In this document: piece by piece, positions 1-8,413 of the stretch
Layout of the letters: the number at the start of each line of letters is the position of its first letter
How positions within the stretch are numbered: the stretch's first letter is position 1
Source: Thalassocella blandensis
GTDB taxonomy: Bacteria > Pseudomonadota > Gammaproteobacteria > Pseudomonadales > Cellvibrionaceae
Assembly: GCA_945882995.1 (NCBI GenBank)
Contig: CAMCXE010000008.1
Span: forward strand, 1 to 40,872
DNA length: 40,872 nucleotides
Reading direction: 5' to 3'
Program-made: the position numbers and the translations under genes
Notes under the pieces: model-generated
What the model was told of the DNA's origin: nothing
The model's database searches: none
What the model saw: the letters and a program-made list of their open reading frames with translations, nothing else

Positions 1-1688
1 AAGCGAATGGCGGTGCTTACACTCGCAAACACTTCTTTGGCAAATATCCAGAATTGTTGGAGTTGGTTAAGGATCTTAGCGACAGCGATATTATGGCGCT
101 CAATCGCGGTGGTCATGATGCACAAAAAGTTTATGCCGCTTATGCGGCAGCTGTTGGTCATAAAACGCAGCCTACGGTAATTTTGGCGCAAACCGTTAAG
201 GGTTACGCATTGGGGTCTACGGCAGAATCGGCCAACGTGGCGCACTCTGTAAAAAAACTGGATATAGAGAGCCTGAAAAAATTCCGTGACCGTTTTGGTA
301 TTCCCGTCGCCGATGAGGACTTAAAGAATGTTCCTTATTATCGTCCGCCAGCAGACGCGCCAGAAATGCAATACCTGCATAAACGTCGTGCAGAATTGAA
401 TGGTTATGTTCCTTCGCGACAAAAAGACTTTACGGCGCTGGAAATCCCCAGCCTTGAAACCTTTGGCGCTTTGTTGAAATCCACAGGCGAGCGAGAAATT
501 TCCACCACCATGGCGTTTGTGCGGTTTTTATCGGCCTTGGTTAAAGATAAAAATATGGGGGATAAAGTTGTTCCCATCGTGCCGGATGAAGCGCGTACCT
601 TCGGTATGGAGGGTATGTTCCGCCAGTTGGGCATTTATTCGTCGGAAGGCCAGCAATATACGCCTCACGATGCCGACCAGATTATGTTCTACAAAGAGGA
701 CAAAAAAGGTCAAATTCTGGAAGAGGGTATTAACGAAGCTGGTGCCATGTCGGCTTGGATTGCTTGTGCTACAGCTTATTCAACCTATCGTGTGCCCATG
801 GTGCCGTTTTATATTTATTACTCCATGTTTGGGTTTCAACGCATTGGTGATTTGGCTTGGCTTGCCGGTGATATTCAAGCACGTGGCTTTTTGATTGGCG
901 CCACGGCAGGACGCACCACGCTCAACGGCGAAGGCTTGCAGCATCAGGACGGTCACAGCCATATTCTGGCCAACACCATCCCCAACTGTCATACCTATGA
1001 CCCTACTTATGCATTTGAGCTGGCCGTAATTATTCAGGACGGTTTGAAGCGTATGTACCACGACAAAGAGAATTGCTTCTACTACATTACCACCATGAAC
1101 GAAAATTACGCCCATCCGGAAATGCCAGCCGGTGCAGAGGCGGGTATAGTTCGCGGCATCTACAAATTGCAAGAATCCAAAAAGAAGGCCAAGAAAAAAG
1201 TGCAATTAATGGGTGCCGGTACCATTTTGCGTGAAGTGGAAGCGGCGGCTGTTTTGTTGCGCGAGAATCACGGCGTAGAGTCCGATGTGTGGAGCGTGAC
1301 CAGTGTTAATGAGCTTACCCGTGATGCGCAGCGCGCTGAACGTTGGAACCGTTATCACCCCGCAGAAACACCAAAAAAGGCCTATGTCACTAGCGTACTT
1401 GAAAGTGCGGATGGCCCGTTTATTATCTCCACTGACTACATGAAAAATTACAGCGAGCAGCTGCGCCGTTATATTCCCGGTGATTATCATGTATTGGGAA
1501 CCGATGGTTTTGGGCGCAGCGATACGCGCAAAAAATTGCGTCATTTCTTTGAAGTGGACCGATTTTTTGTGGTGATTACAGCCCTGAAGGCGCTTGCCGA
1601 TCAAGGTAAAATTCCTGTGCAAGAGGTGGTAGACGCACAGAAAAAATACGGCCTCGACCCTGAAAAAGTCGACCCAATGTCCTGCTAA
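1..1688 (+). CDS. aceE: Pyruvate dehydrogenase E1 component, C-terminal part (5' end outside window)
   Basis: Homodimeric-type E1 of the pyruvate dehydrogenase complex, which decarboxylates pyruvate with thiamine diphosphate and passes the acetyl group to the lipoyl groups of E2. The reading frame is open from base 3, so the gene begins upstream of the window; about 560 C-terminal residues are present, whereas the family is usually near 890. Visible family features include an HFFGKYPE stretch at the very start, LNRGGHD, a TVKGY segment, YVPSRQ, and the NGEGLQHQDGHS segment typical of AceE. It ends in TAA at 1686-1688, 15 bases before aceF with a GGAGAA ribosome site between, so the two are co-transcribed. 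Assignment to the AceE family rather than the alpha2beta2 E1 type rests on length and these motifs. Confidence 0.96.
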   Translation, partial: ANGGAYTRKHFFGKYPELLELVKDLSDSDIMALNRGGHDAQKVYAAYAAAVGHKTQPTVILAQTVKGYALGSTAESANVAHSVKKLDIESLKKFRDRFGIPVADEDLKNVPYYRPPADAPEMQYLHKRRAELNGYVPSRQKDFTALEIPSLETFGALLKSTGEREISTTMAFVRFLSALVKDKNMGDKVVPIVPDEARTFGMEGMFRQLGIYSSEGQQYTPHDADQIMFYKEDKKGQILEEGINEAGAMSAWIACATAYSTYRVPMVPFYIYYSMFGFQRIGDLAWLAGDIQARGFLIGATAGRTTLNGEGLQHQDGHSHILANTIPNCHTYDPTYAFELAVIIQDGLKRMYHDKENCFYYITTMNENYAHPEMPAGAEAGIVRGIYKLQESKKKAKKKVQLMGAGTILREVEAAAVLLRENHGVESDVWSVTSVNELTRDAQRAERWNRYHPAETPKKAYVTSVLESADGPFIISTDYMKNYSEQLRRYIPGDYHVLGTDGFGRSDTRKKLRHFFEVDRFFVVITALKALADQGKIPVQEVVDAQKKYGLDPEKVDPMSC

Positions 1689-1703
1689 CTGGAGAACGCT
1701 TAA

Positions 1704-3632
1704 GTGGCTATTGAAACTATCAAGGTGCCGGATATTGGCGGTGCCGAAAACGTGGATGTCATCGAAGTTTGTGTCAAAGCGGGCGATGTGATTAGTGCCG
1801 AACAGTCTTTGATTGTGCTGGAGTCCGATAAGGCCTCTATGGAAATTCCTGCGCCTAAAGCCGGCCGTGTGATTAAGGTTTTGTTAAACGTTGGCGACAA
1901 AACTTCTGAAGGTGCCCCGTTAATTGAATTGGAAACTGAAGCTGCGGCAGCACAAAGTGTAGCCGCCCCAGTAGCGGCCGCTGCACCTGCGCCTGTGCCC
2001 AGCGCGCCTGCAGTGGCAGAAGTTAGTGCTGTTGCCGAGTTGCCAGTAGTGGTGCCGGATATTGGTGGTGCCGAGGGTGTGGAGGTTATTGAAATTTGTG
2101 TCAGTGTTGGCGACGACGTTAAAGAAGGCGATTCCTTAATCGTTCTCGAAAGCGACAAAGCCTCTATGGAAATCCCGTCCCCTGCCGCCGGTAAAGTCGT
2201 TAGCATCGCAATTCAGGTGGGTGATAAGGCTTCCGCGGGTACTGCGGTATTGGTGTTGGCAAGTGGTGCCGCGAAGGCTGCTTCAATAGCCGCGGCTCCC
2301 GCAACAGCCGCGCCTGTTGCTGCTGCTCCTGTGGTGCCAGCTGTAGCGCCTTTAGCCGCTGGCCCACTGGCGGTTGCCGTGCCGGATATTGGTGGTGCTG
2401 AGGCCGTTGACGTTATTGAAGTCTTGGTTAAGGTCGGCGATGACGTTAAAGAAGGGGATTCCATTATTGTGTTGGAAAGCGATAAGGCTTCCATGGAAAT
2501 CCCTTCACCAGCCACCGGCAAGGTGCTCAGTTTGGCGATTAAGCCAGGTGACAAAGCCTCTAAGGGCACTGCGATTCTTGAATTATCAGTGGTCGGTGCT
2601 GCGCCGGCGGCGGTGGCCCCTGTGGCCGCGCCCGCGCCAGTGGTCGCGGCTTCACCCGTTGCAGCGGCTCCAACTTCAGTCGCTGCAAGTCCAGTAGTGG
2701 AAACGCGAGCTGCGGGAGGGGATTTTTATGCCGGTCCAGCGGTGCGTCAATTGGCGCGGCAGTTAGGTGTTGGCCTGAATGAAGTGAAAGCTTCTGGCCC
2801 GCGCGGCCGCTTAGTGAAAGATGACGTGCGTCAGTTTGTTAAAGCGATCATGGAAAATCGCGGCAAAACTCCTGCTGCTGCGGTTTCTGTTGGCAGCGGT
2901 ATTCCGCAAGTTCCTGAAATTGATTTCGCGCAGTTTGGCCCAGTGGACATGGTCAAAATGAGTAAAATCAAAAAGTTAACGGCGCTTAACATGACGCGCA
3001 ATTGGCTTAACGTACCGGCGGTTACGCAGTTTGATGACGCGGACATTACCGATATGGAAAATTTCCGTAAGGCGATGAAAGACGAAGCAGACAAAGCTGG
3101 CGTGAAGTTAACACCCATGCCGTTTTTAATTAAAGCCGTAGCCGCAGCGTTGCGTGCGGAGCCGAGTTTTAATGTGTCCATGCATGCTGATGGCGAGCAT
3201 ATTGTGCAAAAAAATTATGTGCACATCGGTATCGCGGTGGATACGCCCAACGGTTTAATGGTGCCAGTGTTACGTGACGCAGATAAAAAAGGCTTGTTTG
3301 AGCTAGCGGCGGAATCTACGGCGCTGGCGAAAAAAGCGCGCGATGGTAAATTGTCCCCTAAAGAAATGCAGGGTGGCTGTTTTACCATTTCAAGTTTGGG
3401 TGCGGTTGGCGGTAAGGGTTTCACCCCAATTGTGAACTGCCCCGAAGTCGCCATTCTTGGTGTGTCACGGGCAGAAATTAAACCCGTTTGGAATGGCAAG
3501 GAATTTGCGCCACGGTTTATGTTGCCCTTGAGTTTAACCTATGATCACCGCGCTATTAATGGCGGCGATGCGGGGCGCTTCTTTACCTATCTTAATTCCG
3601 TTTTGGCAGAAGTTCGGCGTTTATTGCTCTAG
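1704..3632 (+). CDS. aceF: Dihydrolipoamide acetyltransferase (PDH E2) with three lipoyl domains
   Basis: E2 core of the pyruvate dehydrogenase complex; moves the acetyl group from E1 to CoA. The 642-residue protein starts at GTG 1704, 7 bases after GGAGAA. Three lipoyl domains are visible (about residues 3-78, 113-188 and 225-300), each carrying the ESDKASMEIP lipoylation motif (first target Lys43). They are joined by Ala/Pro-rich flexible linkers. An E3/E1-binding domain follows at about 347-385 (AGPAVRQLARQLGV, GPRGRLVKDDV), then the catalytic domain, which ends with DHRAINGGDAGRF (His615 and the Asp of the active site). The three-lipoyl form resembles enteric AceF. No lpdA follows; a terminator and a repeat element come next, so E3 must be encoded elsewhere. 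Confidence 0.97.
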   Translation: MAIETIKVPDIGGAENVDVIEVCVKAGDVISAEQSLIVLESDKASMEIPAPKAGRVIKVLLNVGDKTSEGAPLIELETEAAAAQSVAAPVAAAAPAPVPSAPAVAEVSAVAELPVVVPDIGGAEGVEVIEICVSVGDDVKEGDSLIVLESDKASMEIPSPAAGKVVSIAIQVGDKASAGTAVLVLASGAAKAASIAAAPATAAPVAAAPVVPAVAPLAAGPLAVAVPDIGGAEAVDVIEVLVKVGDDVKEGDSIIVLESDKASMEIPSPATGKVLSLAIKPGDKASKGTAILELSVVGAAPAAVAPVAAPAPVVAASPVAAAPTSVAASPVVETRAAGGDFYAGPAVRQLARQLGVGLNEVKASGPRGRLVKDDVRQFVKAIMENRGKTPAAAVSVGSGIPQVPEIDFAQFGPVDMVKMSKIKKLTALNMTRNWLNVPAVTQFDDADITDMENFRKAMKDEADKAGVKLTPMPFLIKAVAAALRAEPSFNVSMHADGEHIVQKNYVHIGIAVDTPNGLMVPVLRDADKKGLFELAAESTALAKKARDGKLSPKEMQGGCFTISSLGAVGGKGFTPIVNCPEVAILGVSRAEIKPVWNGKEFAPRFMLPLSLTYDHRAINGGDAGRFFTYLNSVLAEVRRLLL

Positions 3633-3652
3633 CCGAATCGGCACCGCTCAAA

Positions 3653-3679
3653 AGCCCCAACCTGTTGGGGCTTTTTTTT
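3653..3679 (+). terminator. Rho-independent terminator of aceEF
   Basis: A perfect inverted repeat, AGCCCCAAC (3653-3661) and GTTGGGGCT (3664-3672), is followed by eight T residues (3672-3679). It starts 20 bases after the aceF stop codon and fits an intrinsic terminator for the aceE-aceF transcript. Confidence 0.9.
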
Positions 3680-3684
3680 GCCTT

Positions 3685-3830
3685 TAAGGGTGCCTTCGGA
3701 AATTTATTTTTCGCACTCTCTGTACGTTATTTTCGTGCTCTGTCGGTCATTTATGCCGCTTGAATCCCCTCCCTCCGCGCGAAAATGCCTTGCGATTATC
3801 GCGAAAATTAAATTTCCGGAGGTGCCCTTA
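3685..3830. repeat. MITE-like element, family B, copy 1
   Basis: A 146-base element with inverted ends: TAAGGGTGCCTTCGGAAATT at the left and the complement of TAAGGGCACCTCCGGAAATT at the right, 3 mismatches over 22. Inside are GCGAAAATGCC and ATCGCGAAAATTAAATTTCC segments. A second copy of exactly the same length lies at 24736-24881. Both copies begin and end with TA, which suggests a TA target as used by IS630/mariner-type elements (inference). No transposase is encoded. It lies between the aceF terminator and the VanZ-like gene. Confidence 0.8.
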
Positions 3831-3887
3831 GATTTCATCCAAAAATTTTTTGCTGGCCTGCATTCTTATGCAAACGGAAATACAGAA

Positions 3888-4799
3888 ATGCGCGTGATAC
3901 AGCTGCGTTGGTCCACTGTGTGTGGTGGTTTACTGGTGTTAATTCTGGTCTGTATACCCATTTTTTTCGATCTGCCGGGTAACCTACTGCTGGTGCGTGC
4001 TTTGCAAAACTCGGGGCATGCTGTGTTGTTTTGTGCGATCGCGGTGCTGGTGTGTGCTTTGGGCCTGCGGCCCTACTTTTTGGTCCTAGTTGCCTGTATT
4101 GCGGTGGGGGCATCAATTGAAGTTATTCAGTCTTTTACGGGGCGTGATTGTAGTTTGGGCGATGTGTATCTGGATGCCCTTGGAGCCATCGCCGGTTTAA
4201 GTTTGTTTGAAGCCGTACAGTCTAGACGGCCTCGCTGGTTAGCGTTGACTACAGCACTACTATTACTGGCACTTTATTTACCGCTACAAATTGCGTGGGC
4301 GTATGTGCAAGCTGCGCGTCAATTCCCTGTGCTTTGCGATTTTGATGGTGTGGGCGTAGCGAAATTAATAGGTTTGAACGAGGGGTTGCGCGTGGCGTTG
4401 GTGCCCGCACCGGCGTCCTGGCAGGGCAATCATTCCCAGGTGGCTAAGTTAACTTTCCCGAGCAGTGGCTGGCCGGGGTTGGTGTTAAGGGATTTGCCTC
4501 GGGACTGGACAGGGTTTCAGACCCTACAGGTGGATGTTTGGTCTGAACAGGCTGAGCCGGTAACCTTAAGTATTGCGTTGCGATCCTGGCAAAATCACAG
4601 CGATCATCAGGATGCGTCGCAGACATTTGTCGTGGCGCCTGGTTTTAACCGAGTGAGTTTGCCCTTGTCGGATTGGCGACTCATTCAAACCGACGGCTAC
4701 GCCTTACTGGCTAATGTTTGGCAGGTGATTCTATTTACTGGCCATTCCCCAAGGGCTCAGCAGCTTTATGTGGATAATTTGCGTTTGTTGAGGGAGTAG
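3888..4799 (+). CDS. VanZ-like membrane protein with C-terminal galactose-binding-like domain
   Basis: A 303-residue protein. The first 130 or so residues hold several hydrophobic segments and the VanZ-family signature SIEVIQSFTGRDCSLGD followed by DALGAIAGL. A further membrane segment lies near residues 115-140 (ALTTALLLLALYLPLQIAWA). The C-terminal half is predicted outside the membrane: it is beta-rich and ends in QLYVDNLRL, a pattern common at the end of galactose-binding-like or CIA30-like carbohydrate-binding folds. ATG 3888 is chosen because the frame upstream runs through the MITE-like repeat at 3685-3830, which would give a non-homologous N-terminus; an ACGGAAA stretch lies about 10 bases before this ATG. 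VanZ itself is linked to glycopeptide resistance, but most chromosomal VanZ-like proteins have no assigned role. The function here is unknown. Confidence 0.75.
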   Translation: MRVIQLRWSTVCGGLLVLILVCIPIFFDLPGNLLLVRALQNSGHAVLFCAIAVLVCALGLRPYFLVLVACIAVGASIEVIQSFTGRDCSLGDVYLDALGAIAGLSLFEAVQSRRPRWLALTTALLLLALYLPLQIAWAYVQAARQFPVLCDFDGVGVAKLIGLNEGLRVALVPAPASWQGNHSQVAKLTFPSSGWPGLVLRDLPRDWTGFQTLQVDVWSEQAEPVTLSIALRSWQNHSDHQDASQTFVVAPGFNRVSLPLSDWRLIQTDGYALLANVWQVILFTGHSPRAQQLYVDNLRLLRE

Positions 4800-4898
4800 C
4801 GGCTCGGCCCTCGTAGTATTTGGACACGTTTGATCGGTGTAGCCTGTTTAGGCCGCACCCTAGCCCAGTCGGCGCAATGTGACTTGCCGGTTAAGGGT

Positions 4899-5051
4899 TT
4901 ATTTTTTCGCAGTGGAGGAGCATTGCCCCGCCGACCCGCAACCGCCGCAAGCCCCCGTGCCGCAGCCGCTGCTGGACTTGCTCCAGTACCGGCGGGTTAC
5001 GAAGACTAAGGCGCTAAGCACGCAGGCTGCCACAATGAGTTCTTGCCACAT
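4899..5051 (-). CDS. FeoB-associated Cys-rich membrane protein (50 aa)
   Basis: A short gene directly downstream of feoB on the same strand, 16 bases after the feoB stop, with a strong AAGGTGGAGG ribosome site before ATG 5051. The translation begins MWQELIVAACVLSALVFVTR, a single membrane helix, followed by a basic RR-Y-W segment and a Gly/Cys-rich tail with four cysteines (GCGTGACGGCG, then QC), ending TAKK. This layout matches the small FeoB-associated Cys-rich proteins that often end feo operons (compare FeoC-like or Pfam FeoB_associated). The cysteines may bind iron or sense redox state; that is inference. It is too short for many gene finders to report. Confidence 0.85.
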   Translation of the reverse strand: MWQELIVAACVLSALVFVTRRYWSKSSSGCGTGACGGCGSAGQCSSTAKK

Positions 5052-5067
5052 GGTCTGAACCTCCACC

Positions 5068-6903
5068 TTAAAACAATGACGCGATGCGAAAGGTTACCCA
5101 AGCGGCGAAATAGGCGAGGGCGAATAAATAGGCTGTAAAAAACGCTGTGGCTTTTATGGAGTTGGTCTCGCGGCGCACCACGGCGATAGTGGATAAACAT
5201 TGAGGGGCGTAAACAAACCAGGCTAGGTACGCCAGTGACACCGCCAGGGACCAGCTGTGACTGAGGGTTTGGCCTAGGGCCGTGTCCGCGGCGTTGGCGC
5301 TGATGGCGTATACCGTGGCTAGGGTGCTCACGGCGATTTCGCGAGCGGCCATGGCGGGTATCAGTGCGATGCACATCTGCCAGTTGAAGCCCAGCGGGGC
5401 GAATAGGGGTTGAATGGCGCGGCCGATGTAACCCGCAAAGCTGTATTCAATAGCTGGTTGAGTGGCGTCGGTGGGAGCACCTGGGAAGCTAGACAAAAAC
5501 CACACAATTACAGTAAGTGACAAAATAATCGTGCCCACCCGGCGCAGGAAAATCCACACGCGTTCACGTAGCCCTATGGCTACATGGTAGGGCATTGGCC
5601 AGCGGAAATTGGGCAGCTCCAGCAACAGGGGGTAGGTGTCACGGGATTCTCTCCAGCGCAGCAGCCAAGCAGCCAGCGCGGCGCTGACCACCCCAGCCAC
5701 ATAGAGTGCAAATAGGGTAAGCCCCTGTAAATTCAAAAAACCCAGCACTTCTCGCTCAGGGATAAAGGCGCCGATGATTAATGCATAGACAGGCAGTCGC
5801 GCGGAACAGGTCATTAAAGGCGCAACCATGATGCTAATAAAACGCTCGCGGGGATCTTGGATAGTGCGGGTGGCCATGATGCCGGGTACAGCACAGGCAA
5901 AACTCGATAACAGCGGGATGAAGGATCGGCCCGATAAGCCGATTCCGCGCATGGGTTTGTCGAGTAAAAAGGCGGCGCGGGCTAAGTAGCCGGAGTCTTC
6001 GAGCACCAGGATAAAAAAGAACAAAATAATAATTTGAGGCAGAAATACTAATACACCGCCAGTACCGGCAATTAATCCCTCCACCAGAAAGTCGCGCAAA
6101 ATACCCACGGGTAGCAGTTCTGTGAAGCCCGCTTTTAGCCAGTCTACACCAGCTTCAATGAGTTCTTTGGGTGGCTCCGCCCAGGCAAATACGGCTTGGA
6201 AAATGACCAGCAACAGGGTAAATAAAATTACTAAACCAATGACCGGGTGCATCACCCAGGTATCGAGGCGATCTTGCCAAACGGGAATCGAGGCGTGTTG
6301 ATGGACGTGAGCATCGAGCAGTTTTTGGATGCGCGCGTAGAGTTGCTCCACTGACTCGGGTTGGCTCAGGTTGATGACTTGGGTGTGGGCTGGTAGGGGT
6401 TGAAATTTGTCGAGGGCATCCAGCAACTCGCTTACGCCGCCGCGCTTGACGGCTACGGTGGAAACCACGGGTATGCCGAGACTGGCGGCCAAACTTGGGA
6501 TGTCGATAATCATGCCGCGCGCTTGTGCGGCGTCCATTTGGTTGAGTACCAGCAGGAGTGGGCGATTGAGGCTTTGCAGCTCCAGTACGAGGCGCAAACC
6601 CAGACGCAAATTGGTGGCGTCAACTACGGCGATTAATAGGTCCGGTGGCGATTCGCCAGCCATATTGCCCAGAATAATGTCTTTGGCAACCTGTTCATCC
6701 AGTGAGGTGGTTTGCAGGCTATAGGTGCCCGGCAAATCGATAAGCTCGGCACTATGAGTTAAGCCTTGAATTTGGCCGCTACGGCGCTCTACTGTCACAC
6801 CGGGGTAATTGGCAACTTTGGCGTTGGCGCCGGTGAGACGGTTGAAGAGTGAGGTTTTACCGCAGTTGGGGTTGCCGACCAGTGCTAGGCGGGGGGTGGT
6901 CAC
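5068..6903 (-). CDS. feoB: Ferrous iron transporter FeoB
   Basis: Inner-membrane Fe(II) transporter with an N-terminal GTPase. Visible G motifs: G1 GNPNCGKT (residues 10-17), G3 DLPGT (56-60) and G4 NQMD (121-124). A helical segment follows, then a long polytopic membrane part with the gate-type sequence FACAVPGIMATRTI and a second related segment near the C-terminus (PAMAAREIAVSTLATVYA). At 611 residues it is shorter than the 773 of E. coli FeoB, as in many proteobacteria, and seems complete. The start is GTG 6903. feoA lies 12 bases upstream and the Cys-rich small protein 16 bases downstream, so the three form one operon. Confidence 0.96.
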   Translation of the reverse strand: MTTPRLALVGNPNCGKTSLFNRLTGANAKVANYPGVTVERRSGQIQGLTHSAELIDLPGTYSLQTTSLDEQVAKDIILGNMAGESPPDLLIAVVDATNLRLGLRLVLELQSLNRPLLLVLNQMDAAQARGMIIDIPSLAASLGIPVVSTVAVKRGGVSELLDALDKFQPLPAHTQVINLSQPESVEQLYARIQKLLDAHVHQHASIPVWQDRLDTWVMHPVIGLVILFTLLLVIFQAVFAWAEPPKELIEAGVDWLKAGFTELLPVGILRDFLVEGLIAGTGGVLVFLPQIIILFFFILVLEDSGYLARAAFLLDKPMRGIGLSGRSFIPLLSSFACAVPGIMATRTIQDPRERFISIMVAPLMTCSARLPVYALIIGAFIPEREVLGFLNLQGLTLFALYVAGVVSAALAAWLLRWRESRDTYPLLLELPNFRWPMPYHVAIGLRERVWIFLRRVGTIILSLTVIVWFLSSFPGAPTDATQPAIEYSFAGYIGRAIQPLFAPLGFNWQMCIALIPAMAAREIAVSTLATVYAISANAADTALGQTLSHSWSLAVSLAYLAWFVYAPQCLSTIAVVRRETNSIKATAFFTAYLFALAYFAAWVTFRIASLF

Positions 6904-6915
6904 AAGTTATTGGCC

Positions 6916-7245
6916 TTATAAAGGAGAAACACTGATTTTGCGAGCTTCAGCGCGGCGTAGGGCGAATTTGGTACCGTTAATTTGCACCGCTAGTGGGTCG
7001 CTACCAAACAAACCATAACCGATGATTTTTAGGCGCGCACCGGGCAGAAAGCCAAGCTCCTTCATGCGCTGCGACACCGCTGGGTCTTGCTCACCGAAGG
7101 CGCTGTTGCTCTGCATTTGCCCTACCGTCACCCAAACGCCTTTAGGGCAGTCTGCCAAGCTGTTGTAGGTGCCGGCGGCAAGTGCTCCGTCAGCCATTAA
7201 TTCAAACGCTGCGTTGGTGAGAATGTTGGTGGAGAGCGCCTTCAT
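6916..7245 (-). CDS. feoA: FeoA, SH3-like accessory protein of ferrous iron transport
   Basis: A 109-residue protein with a FeoA/SH3-like domain over about residues 35-107. The family pattern QRMKELGFLPG followed by a segment ending in LAVQINGTKFALRRAEA is clear. FeoA is a cytoplasmic partner of FeoB. ATG 7245 is preferred over in-frame codons further upstream because it gives a normal FeoA length with AAGG a few bases before it. About 30 residues precede the core domain, a bit longer than the classic 75-residue FeoA. It is the first gene of the feo operon and is divergent from moxR. Confidence 0.93.
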   Translation of the reverse strand: MKALSTNILTNAAFELMADGALAAGTYNSLADCPKGVWVTVGQMQSNSAFGEQDPAVSQRMKELGFLPGARLKIIGYGLFGSDPLAVQINGTKFALRRAEARKISVSPL

Positions 7246-7500
7246 GCGAATTAACCTTAAATGAGATTGATTACTAACAATGCTAATGCGCTTATAGCTG
7301 GACTGCAAGTGGTATCGCACAAAAAACAATCAAAATGTGCTGGGTATCACCCTAAAATCGCCGCCTAAGCCCCTGCTTGGGCGCGCGGCTTCCTTATCCG
7401 TGACAGAATTGGCCATTGGGGCACACTGGCCTCGCATGTGGGCGGAGTAAATCGCGACTTTAGCCTATGCTCTGAATATTGAATTTGACTGAGGTTCGCT

Positions 7501-8412
7501 ATGGATTCGCTTATTTCACGTGTGATTGATCAGGTCGGCCAGGTCTTACTGGGCAAGGAGCACCAAGTGCGTTTGTCACTGGCCTGTTTGTTTGCGCAGG
7601 GGCACTTGCTGATTGAAGATTTGCCGGGGATGGGCAAAACCACCTTGGCCCAATGTTTGGCCAAGGTATTGGGCTTGAAGTTTGAGCGGGTGCAATTCAC
7701 CAGCGACTTATTGCCGGCCGATATCCTGGGTGTGGCTATTTTTGAGCGCGAGCAGGGGGTGTTTAAATTTCATCCTGGGCCGGTGTTTACACAGCTCTTG
7801 TTGGCGGATGAGATCAACCGGTCCACCCCCAAAACGCAAAGTGCGTTATTGGAGGCGATGGAAGAAGGGCAGGTGACCATTGAGGGCAAAACGCGCCCGT
7901 TACCGCGACCCTTTTTTGTGATTGCCACACAAAACCCATTGTCGCAGAGTGGCACCTTTCCGCTGCCGGAATCGCAGTTGGATCGGTTTTTGATGCGTAT
8001 TTCTCTAGGTTATCCCAGTGCCGCTTCGGAGCGTTTGTTGTTTCAAGGCGCTGATCCTCGTGCAACGCTCAAGGCGCTTAAGCCGTTGGTGACGCCGGAG
8101 CAACTCACCGCCATTCAAGCGCAGGTGAGTGCGGTAAAAGCCAGTGACGCCTTGCTCAATTATTTGCAGCGCTTGGTGGAATTCACGCGCACGGATGAGG
8201 CATTCAGCTACGGCCTGTCCCCGCGCGGTGCCTTGGCGCTGTTGCGCGCCGCCAAGGCCTGGGCGCTGCTGCATCGACGCGATTTTGTGTTGCCCGAGGA
8301 TCTGCAAGCGGTATTAGGCCCCGTGGTGGGTCACCGGGTACGCGGACACCTGGCTAAAGGGCCGGAGATGTTGATTGAGCACCTGCGCAGCCGTGTGGCT
8401 GTGGTGGCTTAG
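7501..8412 (+). CDS. MoxR-family AAA+ ATPase
   Basis: A 303-residue AAA+ ATPase. Walker A is GMGKTT (residues 43-48), Walker B is LLLADEINRS (Asp103-Glu104), and the AAA_3-type sequence TQNPLSQSGTFPLPESQLDRF follows, with the arginine-finger region after it. MoxR proteins act as chaperones that help metal insertion or assembly of partner proteins. The next two genes, DUF58 and a transglutaminase-like membrane protein, form the standard MoxR-DUF58-TgpA cluster. ATG 7501 has GAGG nine bases upstream. Confidence 0.93.
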   Translation: MDSLISRVIDQVGQVLLGKEHQVRLSLACLFAQGHLLIEDLPGMGKTTLAQCLAKVLGLKFERVQFTSDLLPADILGVAIFEREQGVFKFHPGPVFTQLLLADEINRSTPKTQSALLEAMEEGQVTIEGKTRPLPRPFFVIATQNPLSQSGTFPLPESQLDRFLMRISLGYPSAASERLLFQGADPRATLKALKPLVTPEQLTAIQAQVSAVKASDALLNYLQRLVEFTRTDEAFSYGLSPRGALALLRAAKAWALLHRRDFVLPEDLQAVLGPVVGHRVRGHLAKGPEMLIEHLRSRVAVVA

Positions 8413-8413
8413 T

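Noticed and set aside
780-1622. Long open frames on the minus strand opposite aceE
   Set aside because: They mirror the codon pattern of aceE, have no ribosome sites and give no recognisable protein.
7258-7292. Possible Fur box before feoA
   Set aside because: The best alignment to the 19-base consensus has only about 10 matches, too weak to list even though Fur control of feo is usual.
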